From the NCBI RefSeq assembly GCF_005144885.1, contig NZ_CP039690.1, positions 2,493,001 through 2,557,000 on the forward strand: a stretch of 64,000 bases of DNA, in the 5' to 3' direction. The first letter of the stretch is position 1. Every line of letters starts with the position of its first letter. Below, one piece after another: positions 1 to 10,712 of the stretch. A program made the translations under genes and the position numbers. Origin of the DNA: Phreatobacter stygius (GTDB taxonomy: Bacteria > Pseudomonadota > Alphaproteobacteria > Rhizobiales > Phreatobacteraceae). The notes under the pieces are model-generated. The model had not been told where the DNA came from. It did no database searches and saw only the letters and a list, made by a program, of their open reading frames with translations.

Positions 1-254
1 CCGCGCCTGACCCGGTCGGGCGGATCGAGCGCCAGGATGTCCTCGCCGGCAAAGCTCACCTCGCCGCGCGACACCTCGCCGCGCTCGGGCTTCAAGAGGC
101 CGCTGATCGATTTCAGGATCGTGCTCTTGCCCGCCCCATTGGCGCCGAGCAGCGCCACGAGGCCACGCTCCGGCACCTCGATCGACACGCCTTTGACCGC
201 CAGGAAGACGCGGTCATAGACCACCTCGACATTGTTGAGCGTGAGAAGGGCCAT
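1..254 (-). CDS. livF: Branched-chain amino-acid-type ABC transporter ATP-binding protein (LivF-like), 3' part outside window
   Basis: This is the N-terminal 84 codons of an ABC ATPase that continues past the left edge. The translated start reads MALLTLNNVEVVYDRVFLAV, and the Walker A motif GANGAGKST lies near residues 37-45. A short N-terminus directly before Walker A, with the sequence V-Y-D at the A-loop position, fits the LivF subfamily of HAAT importers, which pairs with LivG to drive uptake across the inner membrane. It is the last visible gene of the minus-strand catabolic operon, 89 bp after the binding-protein gene. The ATG at 254 is the first start in frame. The substrate is probably not an amino acid, given the catabolic neighbours. 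Confidence 0.85.
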   Translation of the reverse strand, partial: MALLTLNNVEVVYDRVFLAVKGVSIEVPERGLVALLGANGAGKSTILKSISGLLKPERGEVSRGEVSFAGEDILALDPPDRVRR

Positions 255-343
255 TCGGAACTCCGCTTAGATCCCGCTCCCCGGACCGCCGAAGCGATCG
301 CGGGAAGCGGGACATATCCATGCATTCGGGCGCGCTCAGGCCG

Positions 344-1609
344 TCACTTGCCCGACCTGCGGAACTCTTCCGAATATTTGCGGATCTCGGCCCAGACGAT
401 GTCCTGGTTGGCGGTGAACCAGTCGGTCGCCGGCACGAATTTCGCGCCGTCCCAACGGGAGATCCGGCCGAGGCCGCCGCCCTGATGGTCTTCCTTGCTC
501 ACCGTCGTCGGCGGCAGCAATCCCTCGGCGGTGAAGTTGCTGATCGACCGCAGACCCTCGTTCAACCAGGGTCCGGTGACAGGGCCGTTCGGGGCTTTTT
601 CGAAGGCCTTGCGGACGCCCTCGACCATCAACGAACCCATCTGGACGCCGTAATTGTAATAGCTGGTGCCGACCTTGGCCTCCGGACCCGCACCTTTGCC
701 CTTGGCCACCACCTCGGCCAGGATGTCGCGGATCGGCTTCGGCTCGCGGCCGCTGACGCAGGGCTCGACCTTCAGGACGCCTTTGGCCGCCTCGCGGCCG
801 ACCACGTCCATGTCCGATTCCGAGATCCAGACGCTGGATGAGACACGGTCCATGCGCATGCCGTTGCGGATGGCTTCGGTCAGCGCCACGGTCTGGCCGA
901 CGCCGGCGCCCCAGAAGATGACGAAATCCGGCCTTGCCCGGCGCACCTGCGGCCAGATCGCGGCCTGGTCGTTGCCCGGCGGCGTGTAGGGGAAGGGCAG
1001 GAGCTCGAAACCGAGGCGCTGGGCCAGGACCTGCAGGATCGGCAGGGGCTCCTTGCCGAAGGGCGTGTCGATATGGACGAACACCACCTTCTTGCCGCGC
1101 AGGTTGCCGTTCTCGATCTGGCGGAAATAGTCGATGATCAGGCCGGCCTGGGTCCAGTAATTGATCGACAGCGGCAGCACGTAGGGAAAGCTCGTGCCGT
1201 CGGCCGCGTCGCTGCGTCCGGAATAGGCGGTCACCAGATTGACCTTGTCTTCCAGCGCGCGCGGCACCAGCGCTCGCGCCACCGGCGTCGACAGCGGGTC
1301 GATCAGCACCGAGCCCTCGCGCTTGCCGCGCTCGTAGGCCTCGATCGCCCGTGGCAGGTCGTTGGCATGATCCGACACGTCGGCGACGATGCGGTAGCCG
1401 TTGATGCCGCCGCGCTCGTTGACCAGGGTGAAATAGTCGCGCTGGCCCTGGTTATATTCCGAGGTCACGAAGGTGTAGATGCGCGTGAAGTCCTGGGACA
1501 GCGTGAACCGGACGACCTTTTCCTGGGCGAAGGCGCCCGTGGTGGAAACGGCCGGCGCGGCGAGCGCTGCCGCGGTCCCGGACAAGAAGATGCGACGGTT
1601 GACTGACAT
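344..1609 (-). CDS. Periplasmic ABC substrate-binding protein, Liv/HAAT type (PBP1 fold)
   Basis: A 421-residue exported binding protein. The N-terminus MSVNRRIFLSGTAAALAAPA has a twin-arginine-like motif (RRIFL) and ends in an Ala-x-Ala-type site (GAFAQ), so export through Tat or Sec is likely. The mature part has the type-1 periplasmic binding fold typical of LivK-family receptors, including the stretch VVFVHIDTPFGKEPLPILQ. A strong ribosome binding site (GGAGGAAA) lies about 8 nt before the ATG. It sits between livM and livF in one operon with acyl-CoA ligase and carboxylase genes. By inference it captures the carboxylic acid degraded by the cluster, rather than leucine or valine. Confidence 0.88.
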   Translation of the reverse strand: MSVNRRIFLSGTAAALAAPAVSTTGAFAQEKVVRFTLSQDFTRIYTFVTSEYNQGQRDYFTLVNERGGINGYRIVADVSDHANDLPRAIEAYERGKREGSVLIDPLSTPVARALVPRALEDKVNLVTAYSGRSDAADGTSFPYVLPLSINYWTQAGLIIDYFRQIENGNLRGKKVVFVHIDTPFGKEPLPILQVLAQRLGFELLPFPYTPPGNDQAAIWPQVRRARPDFVIFWGAGVGQTVALTEAIRNGMRMDRVSSSVWISESDMDVVGREAAKGVLKVEPCVSGREPKPIRDILAEVVAKGKGAGPEAKVGTSYYNYGVQMGSLMVEGVRKAFEKAPNGPVTGPWLNEGLRSISNFTAEGLLPPTTVSKEDHQGGGLGRISRWDGAKFVPATDWFTANQDIVWAEIRKYSEEFRRSGK

Positions 1610-1642
1610 GACGTGTTTCCTCCGCCCTTTGTTTTGGTGCCG

Positions 1643-2716
1643 TTACCGTTGGGCGTGGCGGAACGGCCAGACGAGCAGATAATTCCGGAGATTGTCGTAG
1701 ATCTTGGCGAGACCGAGCGGCTCGTAGAGCAGGAAGCCGATGACCAGCGCGCCATAGGCCATCAGGGGCACGTGGGCCCTGAGATCGATCGACATGCTGA
1801 CCCCGAGCGTGGTCGAGATCAGGCCCATCAGGTTGTTCAGGACGATCGGCGCGAACAGGATGAGTGCTGCGCCGAAGAACGGCCCGAGCACGCTGCCGAG
1901 ACCGCCGACGATCACCATGGCGAGCAGCTGGATCGACAATTCGATGTGGAACTGGTCCGGCGACACGGCGCGCAAATAACAGACCGCCAGAACCGAGCCG
2001 ACGACGCCGCCGATGAACGAACTGACCCAGAAGGCGAGCAGCTTGTATTTGAAGGTGCTGACGCCGAGGATCTGCGCGGCATAGTCCTTCTCGCGCACCG
2101 CGGCCAGCGCCCGGCCGAAGCTGGTCCGGCGCACGTTGAGCATGAACAGGGTGACCAGGACGCAGACCGACAGCGCGACGAAATAGGTCTCGACGTCGCC
2201 GCGCACGCTGAATCCGAGGAAGCGCACCGGCGGCACCTGGATGGTGGCAAGCGAGCCGCCGCTGATCGCCGGGGTCTGCGAGATGACGAAATCGACGATA
2301 TACTGCATGGCGAGCGTCGCCATGGCGAGATAGATGCCTTTGACGCGCAGCGCCGCGGCGCCGAAGATAATGCCGATGGTGGCGCTCAACAGGCCACCGG
2401 CGATCATCGCGATCTCCAGCGGCACGCCGTAGCGTACCAGATGCACCGAGCCATAGGCGCCGATCGCCATGACCGCGCCATAGCCGAGATGGATCTGGCC
2501 GGCACCGCCCATCACCAGGTTGAGCCCGAGCGCCGCGGTCGACCAGATCAGCCAGGGCAGCAGATAGCCGGCAAGATAGAGCCGGTCGAGGGTGAACGGC
2601 GCGAGCACCAGGAAGCCGAGCACCAGCAGGATCAGCCAGCGGTCGAACCGCAAGGGGAAGAGCTGGCGCTCGTCCTGGTAACGGGTGTGTCGGATGCCGG
2701 CGCGCCTGTAGAACAT
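1643..2716 (-). CDS. livM: ABC transporter permease, LivM type
   Basis: A 357-residue polytopic inner-membrane protein with many hydrophobic helices. It carries the LivM/LivH signature around LGLNLVMGGAGQIHLGYGAV (near residues 64-83) and the conserved late motif MVIVGGLGSVLGPFFGAAL. It would form the translocation pore together with the LivH permease encoded just upstream (6 nt gap). The start ATG at 2716 is followed by a basic N-terminal segment (MFYRRAGIRH). The 33-nt gap to the next gene, encoding the binding protein, supports one transcript. Family assignment is firm; the substrate is not known. Confidence 0.9.
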   Translation of the reverse strand: MFYRRAGIRHTRYQDERQLFPLRFDRWLILLVLGFLVLAPFTLDRLYLAGYLLPWLIWSTAALGLNLVMGGAGQIHLGYGAVMAIGAYGSVHLVRYGVPLEIAMIAGGLLSATIGIIFGAAALRVKGIYLAMATLAMQYIVDFVISQTPAISGGSLATIQVPPVRFLGFSVRGDVETYFVALSVCVLVTLFMLNVRRTSFGRALAAVREKDYAAQILGVSTFKYKLLAFWVSSFIGGVVGSVLAVCYLRAVSPDQFHIELSIQLLAMVIVGGLGSVLGPFFGAALILFAPIVLNNLMGLISTTLGVSMSIDLRAHVPLMAYGALVIGFLLYEPLGLAKIYDNLRNYLLVWPFRHAQR

Positions 2717-2722
2717 GGGACC

Positions 2723-3609
2723 CTAGACTCTCTCGATGTGCTCGCGGCCGAACAGGCCGTGAGGCTTCAGGAGCAAGGTGAGAAGGATGATGACGGAGGC
2801 GACGATGTCGCGGGTGCCGCCGCCGACAATGGGATCGATGATGCCGGTGGCGAGGCTTTCGGCGACCCCGACGATCAGTCCGGCAACCAGCACGCCGGGA
2901 ATCGAATCGAGCCCGCCGAGAATGGCGATCGCCAGCGCCTTGATCAGCAAGAGCGACAGCGACCAGTCGACCCCTGGGTCGCCCCCCACAGGATGCCGGC
3001 GCCGGTGGCGGTCATCGCGCCGAGACCCCAGGCCACCGCGATGGCCTTTTCGACGCGGATGCCGACCGACCAGGAGGCGGTCTGGTCGTCGGCCACCGCG
3101 CGCATGACGATGCCGTAGCGCGAATTGAAGAACAGCAGCGACAAGAGGATCAGGCAGAACGAGATCGATCCGCCGATCATGGTCGAGCGGTTGATCAGCA
3201 TTTCGCCAATGAAGATGGGCGTCTGGGGTATGCCGATATCGAGCCGCTTGACCGCCGCGCCGAACACCCCGGGCATCAGCCCGCGCAGCAGGATCTCGAT
3301 GCCGAGCGTCAGCATGATGGTCATGATGACAGGCTGGCCGATCATCCGGCGCAGCGCGACGCGCTCGACCATGGTGCCGGCAAAGAACATGACGACGAGG
3401 GCCAGGGCAATGGCGAGCCACATCGGCGCGCCGAGACCCGCCGAGATCGCCCAGGTAATATAGGCACCGGTCATGCCGATGGCACCCTGCGCCAGATTGG
3501 CGAGGCCCGAGGTCTTGTAGATCAGCACGATGCCGAGCGAGACCAGCGCATACATCAGGCCGACAAAAGCGCCGCTGATGGCGAGTTCGGTGATGAGGAT
3601 GAAATCCAT
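2723..3609 (-). pseudogene. livH: ABC transporter permease, LivH type, interrupted by an apparent one-base frameshift
   Basis: The first part (ATG at 3609, overlapping the ligase stop as ATGA) encodes a normal LivH permease, with LAQGAIGMTGAYITWAISAG near residues 39-58, up to GILWGATQG. It then runs into STGRCRSC and a stop at 2944. Family-like sequence resumes in another frame as VDWSLSLLLIKALAIAILGG and continues to the TAG at 2723. Adding one G to the four-G run (C run at 2971-2974 on the plus strand) would restore a protein of about 295 residues, the normal LivH size. Either the permease is broken or this is a homopolymer sequencing error. All other transporter subunits look intact, which favours an error or a very recent mutation. 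Confidence 0.8.
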
Positions 3610-5564
3610 CAGACGGGAACCTCGCTGATCGTGAGCGTGCGCCGGATCATCCCGTGCTCGCCGCTCTCATAGGTGATCGCGGCGTCGAACACGGTCTGCC
3701 GCTCGGTGCCGTAGAGCGCGTGGATCAGCGCGCCATAGGTGGTCTCGATGACGTTGCGGCGGAGCTTGCGCGTGCGGGTGATCTCGCCGTCGTCGGCGTC
3801 GAAATCCTTGTGCAGGTTGACGAAGCGGCGAACCCTCAGGCCCTCCGGCTGCAGCGTGTTGACATGGGCGACCACCGTCCCGATCAGGTCCATGACCTCG
3901 GGCTTCTGCGACAGGTCCGCATAGGAGGTGTAGGAGATCCGCCGCTCTTCGGCCCAGTGGCCGACCGCGTCGAAATCGATGCAGACGATAGCGGTGAGCC
4001 GGTCGCGCCCGGCGCCGATGACCGCGACATTGCGGATATAGGGGCTGAACTTCAGGCGGTTCTCGATGAAGTTCGGGATGTAGCGCTCGCCGGCCGCTGT
4101 CCGCACGACTTCGCTGACCCGGCCGAGCACGATGAGGTCACCGTCCTCGTCGATGAAGCCGGCGTCGCCGGTATGCAGCCAGCCGTCGACAATCGCCTTG
4201 GCGGTGCCTTCGGCGTCGTCGAAATAGCCCGAGATCACCGAGGGCGACTTGACCAGGATCTCGCCTGACTCGTCGATCTTCAGTTCGACGCCGGCCATCG
4301 GCCGCCCGACCGTGTGCAGCTTCACCCGGCCTTCCGCCTGGGCCGCGGTCAGGGCGCAGGTTTCGGTCTGGCCGTAGAACTGCTTCAGCTTGATGCCGAG
4401 CGCCCGGAAGAACAGGAAGGTGTCCTCACCCAGCGCCTCGCCGCCGGTGAAGGCTCGCTCGGCCCGGCCAAGCCCGAGATAGTCGCGCAAGGGTGCGTAG
4501 ACCAGCACCTCGCCCACCCCATTGATCAACCGTTCGCCGATGCTCGGCTGGCCGCCGGCGAGCCGCTTGCGCTCCAGCGCCACGGCATGCGGCATGAAGA
4601 TGTCGAACAGCTTGCGTTTCAGCGGCGTCGAATTCTTCATGCCGACCTGGATGCGGGTCAGCATCTGGTCCCAGGCGCGTGGCGCGGCGAGATAGAAGGT
4701 CGGCGCCACCTCGCGCAGGTCGTGCATGACCGTTTCCTGCCGCTCGGGAATGTTGATGGTGGCGACCATCATCAGCCCGGCGCCGAGCGTGAAGACGAAG
4801 TCGCCGACCCAGGCGGTCGGCAGATAGGCGAACAGTTCCTCGTGGGCGTGGAAATAGCCGCTCTCGGCCGCGTTCAGCACGCCGCGCGTGACATTGCGAT
4901 GGCTGAGCGGAATGCCTTTCGGCTGGCCGGTCGTGCCCGACGAGTGCAGCAGCACGGTGACGTCGTCGGGACCGGCGCGCCCGATCAGTTCGGCGGCGAG
5001 CCCCGGCTCGCGCTCGAGCCGCGCCCGCCCTTCGGCGATAACAGCCTCGAACGACACGATGCCCGCGTCGGCATAGGTGCCGAGCCCGCGCGGGTCGTCA
5101 TAGATGATGGTCGTCGGCCGGCCGATCCTGGCGCGCAGGTCGAGGAGCTTGTCGACCTGTTCCTGGTCTTCGGCGACCGCGATGATCGGCGCGCCGTGGC
5201 GGGTCGAGACGACGAGTTCGTCGAGCGGCACGTCGGGATAGACGGGCGAGGGAAAGGCACGGAGCACATTCGCCGCCAGCATGGAGAAATAGAGCCTGGG
5301 GCGATTGTCGCCGATGACGATCAGCGCCGCGCCCGGTGCCAGGCCGCGGGCCTCGAGCGCAACCGCCATGGCCAGGACCTCGGCCAGCACCTCGCGCCAG
5401 TTCAGCTCCTGCCAGACGCCGTATTTGCGTTCGCGAAAGGCGACGCGATCGCCGGATTCGGCGGCATTGCGGGCGAGCGCCGCGACCAGGGTCGCCGGCT
5501 GCCCGTCGGCATGTTTGGCCCAGCTCACCGGCACCGGAAGCTTCGTCAGGGGGGCGTTCATCAT
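3609..5564 (-). CDS. AMP-forming long-chain acyl-CoA synthetase (AtuH/FadD15-like)
   Basis: A 651-residue adenylate-forming enzyme that activates a carboxylic acid to its CoA thioester. The P-loop motif LLHSSGTTGQPKG, the region TGGEALGEDTFLFFRALGIK followed by KQFYGQTE, and the late GWLHTGDAG motif are all present. Length and architecture match the long FadD15/Faa-type family, not the shorter FadK/CaiC group. The chosen start is the first of two ATGs (MMNAPL), which overlaps the livG stop. Its own stop overlaps the livH start as ATGA, so ligase and transporter are translationally coupled. By inference it activates the acid taken up by the Liv system, the role AtuH has in acyclic terpenoid catabolism. 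Confidence 0.9.
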   Translation of the reverse strand: MMNAPLTKLPVPVSWAKHADGQPATLVAALARNAAESGDRVAFRERKYGVWQELNWREVLAEVLAMAVALEARGLAPGAALIVIGDNRPRLYFSMLAANVLRAFPSPVYPDVPLDELVVSTRHGAPIIAVAEDQEQVDKLLDLRARIGRPTTIIYDDPRGLGTYADAGIVSFEAVIAEGRARLEREPGLAAELIGRAGPDDVTVLLHSSGTTGQPKGIPLSHRNVTRGVLNAAESGYFHAHEELFAYLPTAWVGDFVFTLGAGLMMVATINIPERQETVMHDLREVAPTFYLAAPRAWDQMLTRIQVGMKNSTPLKRKLFDIFMPHAVALERKRLAGGQPSIGERLINGVGEVLVYAPLRDYLGLGRAERAFTGGEALGEDTFLFFRALGIKLKQFYGQTETCALTAAQAEGRVKLHTVGRPMAGVELKIDESGEILVKSPSVISGYFDDAEGTAKAIVDGWLHTGDAGFIDEDGDLIVLGRVSEVVRTAAGERYIPNFIENRLKFSPYIRNVAVIGAGRDRLTAIVCIDFDAVGHWAEERRISYTSYADLSQKPEVMDLIGTVVAHVNTLQPEGLRVRRFVNLHKDFDADDGEITRTRKLRRNVIETTYGALIHALYGTERQTVFDAAITYESGEHGMIRRTLTISEVPV

Positions 5565-6394
5565 GCCGCTCCCTGCTGGTGGCGCTTGGCGGCGCGCTCG
5601 CCGAGATAGGCCGAGACGACGCGCGGATGCGAAATCGCCTCCTGCGGCTTGCCTTCGGAAATGATCTCGCCATAGCTGAGCACGACGACCCGGTCGCAGA
5701 TCGCGGTGACCACATCCATGTGGTGCTCGATGATCAGGATGGTGACGCCGCGCGCCTCGCGGGCATCCAGAATGAAGCGGGCGATATATTCCTTCTCTTC
5801 CTGGTTCATGCCGGCCATCGGCTCGTCCAGGATCAGGAAACGCGGCTCGGCGACCAGCGCGCGCGCCAGCTCGACGCGTTTCTGCAGGCCGAGCGGGATC
5901 ACGTCGACCGGCTCGTCGCGGATGTCCTGCAACTGCATGAACTCGATGACTTCCTCGACGACGCGACGGTTCGCCAGCTCCTCGCGCTGCGCCCACCACC
6001 AATAGAAGAAGGTGCCGAGCGCGCTCGGCTTCATATGGACGTGGCGGCCGATCAGGATGTTGTCGAGAACGCTCATGCCCTTGAACAAAGCGAGGTTCTG
6101 GAACGTGCGGGCGACGCCGCGCCGGGCAATGGCATGCGGCGCGACATGGGTGATGTTCTCGCCGAACAGGGTCACGGTGCCGGCATTGGGCGGGTAGAAG
6201 CCGGTCACCACATTGACCAGCGTGGTCTTGCCGCTGCCGTTCGGACCGACCAGGCCGAAGATCTCACCCTCACGGACGTCGAGCGAGGTGCCTTTCAGCG
6301 CCTTCAGCCCACCGAACGAGCGCTCGATATCGCGACAGGCCAGCACGACCGGTCGGTCGGTCGAAGGCGTGGTGTCGATGCTGGTTGCGTTCAT
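5561..6394 (-). CDS. livG: ABC transporter ATP-binding protein, LivG type
   Basis: A 277-residue ATPase with Walker A GPNGSGKTT, Walker B-like FLILDEPMAGM and the Liv-type C-loop region with PLGLQKRVELARAL. The latter has LGLQKR where most ABC proteins have LSGGQ, a degenerate form seen in HAAT ATPases. The sequence GVARTFQNLALF is typical of LivG. The ATG at 6394 has GAGGCGGG just upstream. A GTG at 6406, overlapping the upstream stop, is an alternative that adds four residues. It lies between the carboxyltransferase and acyl-CoA ligase genes with overlaps on both sides, so transport, activation and carboxylation genes are in one mRNA. Confidence 0.9.
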   Translation of the reverse strand: MNATSIDTTPSTDRPVVLACRDIERSFGGLKALKGTSLDVREGEIFGLVGPNGSGKTTLVNVVTGFYPPNAGTVTLFGENITHVAPHAIARRGVARTFQNLALFKGMSVLDNILIGRHVHMKPSALGTFFYWWWAQREELANRRVVEEVIEFMQLQDIRDEPVDVIPLGLQKRVELARALVAEPRFLILDEPMAGMNQEEKEYIARFILDAREARGVTILIIEHHMDVVTAICDRVVVLSYGEIISEGKPQEAISHPRVVSAYLGERAAKRHQQGAA

Positions 6395-6402
6395 GACCCG
6401 CC

Positions 6403-8010
6403 TCACATCCTGAAGACGCCGTAATGAGGATCCTTGCCGGGCGCATTGAGCGCCGCGGACAAGGCGATGGCCAGCGCGTTGCGGGTGTCGACGGGATCCA
6501 GAATGCCGTCGTCCCAGATCTCCGAGGTCGAATAATAGGCGCTCGACTGGCGCCGGTATTCATCCAGGATCGGCTCGCGGATCGCCGCGATGCCGCCGGT
6601 GTCCAATTGTTCGCCGTTGCGGGCCAACTGCCGGATCTTGATGTCGGCCAGCACGTTGGACGCCTGTTCGGCGCCCATCACCGAGATCTGGCTCTGCGGC
6701 CACATGAACAGGAAGCGCGGGTCGAAGGCGCGGCCCGACATGCCGTAATTGCCGGCGCCGAACGAACCATTGACCACCACGGTGATCTTCGGCACCTCGA
6801 GGCCGGCGACCGCCATGATCATCTTGGCGCCGTCCTTGGTGATGCCGCGATGCTCATACTCGCGGCCGACCATGTATCCGGTGATATTCTGCAGGAACAG
6901 CACCGGGGTCCGGTTCTGGTCGCAGAGCTGCATGAAATGCGCGCCCTTGAGCGCGCTGTCGTTGAACAGCACGCCGTTATTGGCGAGGATGCCGACCGGG
7001 CAGCCCCAGATATGGGCGAAGCCGCAGATCAGCGTCGTGCCGTAAGCCGGCTGATATTCGTGGAACCGGCTGCCGTCGACGAGGCGCGCGATCACCTCGC
7101 GCATGTCGAACTGCACCTTGATGTCGCGTGGGATGACACCGTAGAGCTCGTCCGGGTCATAGGCCGGCGGCTCGGGCGTTGCCCAGTCGACCGCGGCCTT
7201 GGCGCGCTTGGGAAACGTGCCGACGATCTCGCGCGCAATCGCGATGGCGTGGCGCTCGTTGCTGGCGGGATAGTCGGCCGTGCCGGAAATCCGCGTATGC
7301 ACGTCGGCGCCACCGAGCTCCTCGACCGTCACCTCTTCGCCGGTCGCGGCCTTCACCAGCGGCGGGCCACCGAGGAAGATCGCGCCGGTGCCCTTGACGA
7401 TGACGTTATATTCGCTGAGCGCCGGCACATAGGCACCGCCCGCCGTGCAATGGCCGAGCACGATCGCCACTTGCGGCACGCCCATTTTCGACAAGGTCGC
7501 CTGGTTGCGGAAGATCCGGCCGGCGAGATAGCGGTCGCCGAACAGTTCCGCCTGCAGCGGCAGGAAGCCGCCGGCGCTGTCGCACAGATGCACCACCGGC
7601 AACCGGTTCTCGATGGCGATATCCAGCGTCCGGACGATCTTCTTGACCGACAGGGGATACCAGGCGCCGCCTTTCACGCTGGCGTCGTCGGCATGGATGA
7701 TCACCTCGCGGCCCGAGACGATGCCGATGCCGGAGACGACGCCGGCGCCCGGCACGTCGCCGTCATAGGCGTGCCCGGCGGCGAGCGTCGACAGTTCGAG
7801 GAAGGGCGTGCCGGGATCGAGCAGCGCCTCGATCCGGTCGCGCACGAACATCTTGTTCTGGCGCGCCAGGCGCTGCAGGTCGCGCTCGGGGCGGATCAGC
7901 CGGGCGTCGCGCTGACGGTTCCTGAGTTCCGCCGCAAGGCCCCGGTTATGGGCGAGATTGGCCTGAAACTCGGCCGAGCGCGTGTCCAGCGACGAGATGA
8001 TCTTGCGCAT
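6403..8010 (-). CDS. Acyl-CoA carboxylase carboxyltransferase (beta) subunit, MccB/AtuC-like
   Basis: A 535-residue carboxyltransferase of the biotin-dependent acyl-CoA carboxylases. Characteristic features are the N-terminal half with HCTAGGAYVPALSEYNVIVK near the middle, and the C-terminal half with LFLQNITGYMVGREYEHRGI and SFGAGNYGMSGRAFDPRF. Both are typical of methylcrotonyl-CoA and geranyl-CoA carboxylase beta subunits rather than propionyl- or acetyl-CoA enzymes. It would transfer CO2 from biotin to the methyl branch of a 3-methyl-2-enoyl-CoA in the cytoplasm. Neighbouring genes encode the matching carrier protein and biotin carboxylase. Which of the two acyl-CoAs it prefers cannot be read from the sequence alone. 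Confidence 0.9.
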   Translation of the reverse strand: MRKIISSLDTRSAEFQANLAHNRGLAAELRNRQRDARLIRPERDLQRLARQNKMFVRDRIEALLDPGTPFLELSTLAAGHAYDGDVPGAGVVSGIGIVSGREVIIHADDASVKGGAWYPLSVKKIVRTLDIAIENRLPVVHLCDSAGGFLPLQAELFGDRYLAGRIFRNQATLSKMGVPQVAIVLGHCTAGGAYVPALSEYNVIVKGTGAIFLGGPPLVKAATGEEVTVEELGGADVHTRISGTADYPASNERHAIAIAREIVGTFPKRAKAAVDWATPEPPAYDPDELYGVIPRDIKVQFDMREVIARLVDGSRFHEYQPAYGTTLICGFAHIWGCPVGILANNGVLFNDSALKGAHFMQLCDQNRTPVLFLQNITGYMVGREYEHRGITKDGAKMIMAVAGLEVPKITVVVNGSFGAGNYGMSGRAFDPRFLFMWPQSQISVMGAEQASNVLADIKIRQLARNGEQLDTGGIAAIREPILDEYRRQSSAYYSTSEIWDDGILDPVDTRNALAIALSAALNAPGKDPHYGVFRM

Positions 8011-8011
8011 G

Positions 8012-8512
8012 TCAGGCCTCGCTCGCGGTCAGGCTGACCAGCGGCGCATCGCGATCGAAGCTTTGGCCCTCGCTGACATGGATGTCGCCGATCCGGCCGT
8101 CCTGCCAGGCGCGGATGGTGGTCTCGAGTTTCATGCTCTCGATCACCAGGATCGGATCGCCGACCGCGACCGCCTGGCCAAGCACCGCATCGATGCGCAC
8201 CACCGTGCCGGGCATTGGCGCCCGCGCCATGTCGGCGCCGCCGCTCGCATCCGCATCGGCGAAGCGCCGGGCCGGGTCGAGATGGCGAATGACATGGGAC
8301 CGGCCGCCGACATGGACATGCAGGAGCTCGCCCTCGATCGCCACGAGCATCGGCTCGGAGACCCCGTCGACCGTCAGCATCTGGCGCAGGCCGCCCTCGG
8401 CCGACAGCGCCACGCGCGCCTCACCGCCATCGCGGTGCAGCCGATAACCCGCACCCTCACGGGCGAGCCAGAGCTCGATCTCGGATCCGGCAATGTCGAA
8501 AGCGTGCCGCAT
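8012..8512 (-). CDS. Biotin carboxyl carrier protein (biotin/lipoyl attachment domain)
   Basis: A 166-residue protein whose C-terminal 70 residues form a biotinyl domain, with PMPGTVVRIDAVLGQAVAVG followed by the attachment site VIESMKLETT. The biotinylated Lys is in ESMKL where most carriers have EAMKM. The N-terminal 90 residues resemble the linker/BT part of fused alpha subunits. The ATG at 8512 starts one base after the biotin carboxylase stop (TGAcATG), so the two are co-translated. Together they have 659 residues, the size of a single MccA/AtuF chain. This looks like a split alpha subunit. The stop of this gene is one base from the carboxyltransferase ATG. Confidence 0.85.
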   Translation of the reverse strand: MRHAFDIAGSEIELWLAREGAGYRLHRDGGEARVALSAEGGLRQMLTVDGVSEPMLVAIEGELLHVHVGGRSHVIRHLDPARRFADADASGGADMARAPMPGTVVRIDAVLGQAVAVGDPILVIESMKLETTIRAWQDGRIGDIHVSEGQSFDRDAPLVSLTASEA

Positions 8513-8513
8513 G

Positions 8514-9991
<1,478 letters not shown>

Positions 9992-9995
<4 letters not shown>

Positions 9996-10609
9996 GACGC
10001 GGCTCCGGCATCCCGCCGGGCGATCAGGCCGTAGCGCAAGAGCTCGACGAGATTGCGCGCGGTGGCGTCGACATCATGCGGACGGCCATTGACCGCCGCC
10101 CAGGAGCGGTGTTCGACGGCGCCGAAAATGACGTCACGCACCAGGCGGATGTCGATATCGGCGCGCACCTCGCCGGTCGCGACGCCGGCTTCGATGATGC
10201 GGATCAGGATCGAGGTATAACGGCGGTTCAATTCGTGTACCGGCGAGCCCTGGTAGTCGCTGGCGGTCCGCACTTCCGAGATGAACAGCCGGCAAAGGTC
10301 CGCATCGGCGACGAAGGCCACCAGATGCCGGTGGATCAGGTCGTGCAGGCGGGTCTCGAACGGCGCATCGCGGGTGGCGATGATCTCGAGGTCGACCATG
10401 GTCCGCTCGTAGAAGGCGCGCAGCACTTCGTTGAGCAGGTCGCGCTTGTTCTGGAAGTAGCGATAGGCCAGCCCGTCCGAGACGCCGGCGGCGCGCGCGA
10501 TATCGGCAATGGAGGTGCCCTCGAAGCCCTTCTCGGCAAAGGCCTGCTTGGCCGCCGAGAGGATCGAATCGCGGCGATCCTGCATTCGTTTTGCGCTGAT
10601 CACAGGCAT
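9992..10609 (-). CDS. TetR-family transcriptional regulator (AtuR/LiuR-like position)
   Basis: A 205-residue one-component repressor. The N-terminal helix-turn-helix reads SAAKQAFAEKGFEGTSIADI followed by ARAAGVSDGLAYRYFQNKRD, a textbook TetR DNA-binding domain at residues 15-58. The remainder is an all-helical ligand-binding domain. It is the first gene of the minus-strand operon and reads divergently from the acyl-CoA dehydrogenase gene. A 13-bp palindrome lies between them, and the same palindrome occurs upstream of the crotonase/AtuA operon. By inference it represses both units until an acyl-CoA intermediate accumulates. The ATG at 10609 is preferred because translation further upstream would run into the operator region. 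Confidence 0.88.
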
Positions 10610-10712
10610 GAGCACGCCTGTGCCGCGGCCGGGCCGCGCCAGTCCCTGAACATGATGTCCTCCCCCGGAGCGCCTCTTGTCGGAGACTGGGCGCTTGCCA
10701 AGTTGCCCATAG

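Noticed and set aside
1613-3118. Long plus-strand open frame across livM and livH
   Set aside because: Its product is dominated by Asp, Arg, Gln and His, with no domain; it mirrors the codon structure of the permease genes on the other strand.
5565-6002. N-terminal extension of the acyl-CoA ligase into livG (an apparent 797-residue protein)
   Set aside because: The extra 146 residues overlap livG in another frame and are Arg/Pro/Gly-rich noise; the ligase family begins at the ATG at 5564.
6424-8037. A 537-codon plus-strand frame opposite the carboxyltransferase
   Set aside because: No recognisable protein family; the minus strand encodes a well-conserved enzyme with complete motifs.
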